Part shown: positions 5,342-5,606 of the stretch, piece by piece
Layout: every line of letters begins with the position of its first letter
Numbering within the stretch: the first letter of the stretch is position 1
Notes under the pieces: model-generated
What the model saw: only the letters and a program-made list of their open reading frames with translations
What the model was told of the DNA's origin: nothing
Databases searched by the model: none
Assembly (NCBI GenBank): GCA_027019885.1
Contig: JALUWC010000543.1
Coordinates: forward strand, 1-5,606
Origin: Geoglobus sp.
GTDB taxonomy: Archaea > Halobacteriota > Archaeoglobi > Archaeoglobales > Archaeoglobaceae
Direction: 5' to 3'
Length of the DNA stretch: 5,606 nucleotides
Program-made: the position numbers and the translations under genes

Positions 5342-5606
5342 CTTGACATCCACTCCATTCTGAATACCTCTACGGGTATTAATTTATATGGTTTTTGATG
5401 GAAGCTGTATGTTTTTCTGAGTGGTATTCTGTATCTCCACACATGGGTTACCATGAAATTGTTCTCATTAGCCATCCTCTTAACAAACTCCTCAGATCCA
5501 GCAGAGTGTATCGAGTAAACAACCTCACCAACCTCGAAAGCCTTCTTCAGAAAAACCCTGTCAGCATGCCTCATCTTTATTCCAAATGGAGGGTTCATGA
5601 TAACTC
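5338..5606 (-). CDS. METTL5-like RNA N6-adenine methyltransferase, C-terminal part (partial)
   Basis: The last 88 complete codons and the stop are inside the window; the 5' part, including the cofactor-binding motifs, lies beyond base 5606. The first visible residues are VIMNPPFGIK, the NPPF catalytic motif of N6-adenine methyltransferases with the following G as in METTL5. Downstream HADRVFLKKAFEV, VVYSIHSAG, WRYRIPLRKTYSFH and the final VEVFRMEW match the METTL5 family pattern (human METTL5 with TRMT112 makes one m6A in 18S rRNA). The archaeal target is presumably small-subunit rRNA, by homology only. The ATG at 5598 is internal, not the start, because the frame stays open to the window edge and the visible part begins mid-motif. 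The stop overlaps the csl4 ATG (ATGA). Confidence 0.88.
   Translation of the reverse strand, partial: VIMNPPFGIKMRHADRVFLKKAFEVGEVVYSIHSAGSEEFVKRMANENNFMVTHVWRYRIPLRKTYSFHQKPYKLIPVEVFRMEWMSR
5351..5356 (-). promoter_or_regulatory. Ribosome binding site deciding the csl4 start
   Basis: GGAGTG on the minus strand lies nine bases before ATG 5341 and would overlap the alternative GTG start at 5353. It therefore favours the ATG that overlaps the stop of the METTL5-like gene. Confidence 0.6.
5382..5391 (-). promoter_or_regulatory. Possible internal promoter for csl4-rpoL
   Basis: On the minus strand, CATATAAATT preceded by an A-rich CAAAAAC (BRE-like) lies about 26 bases before a predicted start of transcription near 5360. 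That would leave a leader of roughly 18 bases containing the GGAGTG ribosome site before csl4. The box is inside the coding sequence of the METTL5-like gene (residues KPYKLIP), so it may be chance. Confidence 0.3.

Noticed and set aside
5383..5391. TATA-like box on the plus strand
   Set aside because: No plus-strand gene follows within the window; the same bases are considered only as a weak minus-strand promoter candidate.
5057..5398. 113-codon plus-strand frame opposite csl4
   Set aside because: The product is rich in Cys, His and Ser and resembles no family; the opposite strand encodes the Csl4 S1 domain and N-terminal domain.
1..5606. Mobile element, CRISPR array, tRNA/rRNA gene, toxin-antitoxin or defence system
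   Set aside because: No repeats, transposase or integrase motifs, cloverleaf-like sequence or defence domains were seen; nearly every base is in a recognisable housekeeping gene.

Overview
The window reads as chromosomal DNA of a hyperthermophilic euryarchaeon, most likely Archaeoglobales (Archaeoglobus, Ferroglobus or Geoglobus). The kingdom is well supported. Archaeal-type genes are present (TrmY, Pus10, L21e, RNA polymerase subunits F and L, exosome Csl4, DUF655). Genes are packed with ATGA/TAATG overlaps, arginine is mostly AGA/AGG and isoleucine often ATA, and there is a GGAGGTGA-type ribosome binding site. The order-level placement is inference from remembered protein similarity and gene order. 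No database search was run.

Layout, plus strand (1-4556): the 3' end of a CBS-domain protein; a 73-residue cysteine/histidine-rich putative zinc protein; trmY; pus10; rpl21e; rpoF; a 33-base gap with the only clear plus-strand promoter candidate; DUF655; ksgA; and an Mtq2/HemK-like glutamine methyltransferase whose start lies 59 bases inside ksgA. Minus strand (5606 down to 4542): the 3' part of a METTL5-like RNA methyltransferase, csl4, and rpoL. The two groups converge tail to tail with a 15-base overlap and no spacer. Apart from the 33-base gap the window is essentially all coding.

How the genes fit together: almost everything serves translation or RNA metabolism. Pus10 makes pseudouridine 54 in the tRNA T-loop and TrmY N1-methylates that same base, so consecutive enzymes of one modification are co-encoded. 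L21e, KsgA and METTL5 act on or in the ribosome, Mtq2 modifies the release factor, RpoF and RpoL belong to RNA polymerase, and Csl4 is the RNA-binding cap of the exosome. DUF655 and the small zinc protein are the two members without an assigned job, and their context suggests RNA-related roles.

I found no mobile element, CRISPR array, tRNA, rRNA, defence system or repeat. The points worth a second look are the small zinc protein coupled to trmY, DUF655, the decided 59-base gene overlap, the spacer-free convergent junction with an embedded T-run, and a possible promoter inside the METTL5-like gene.
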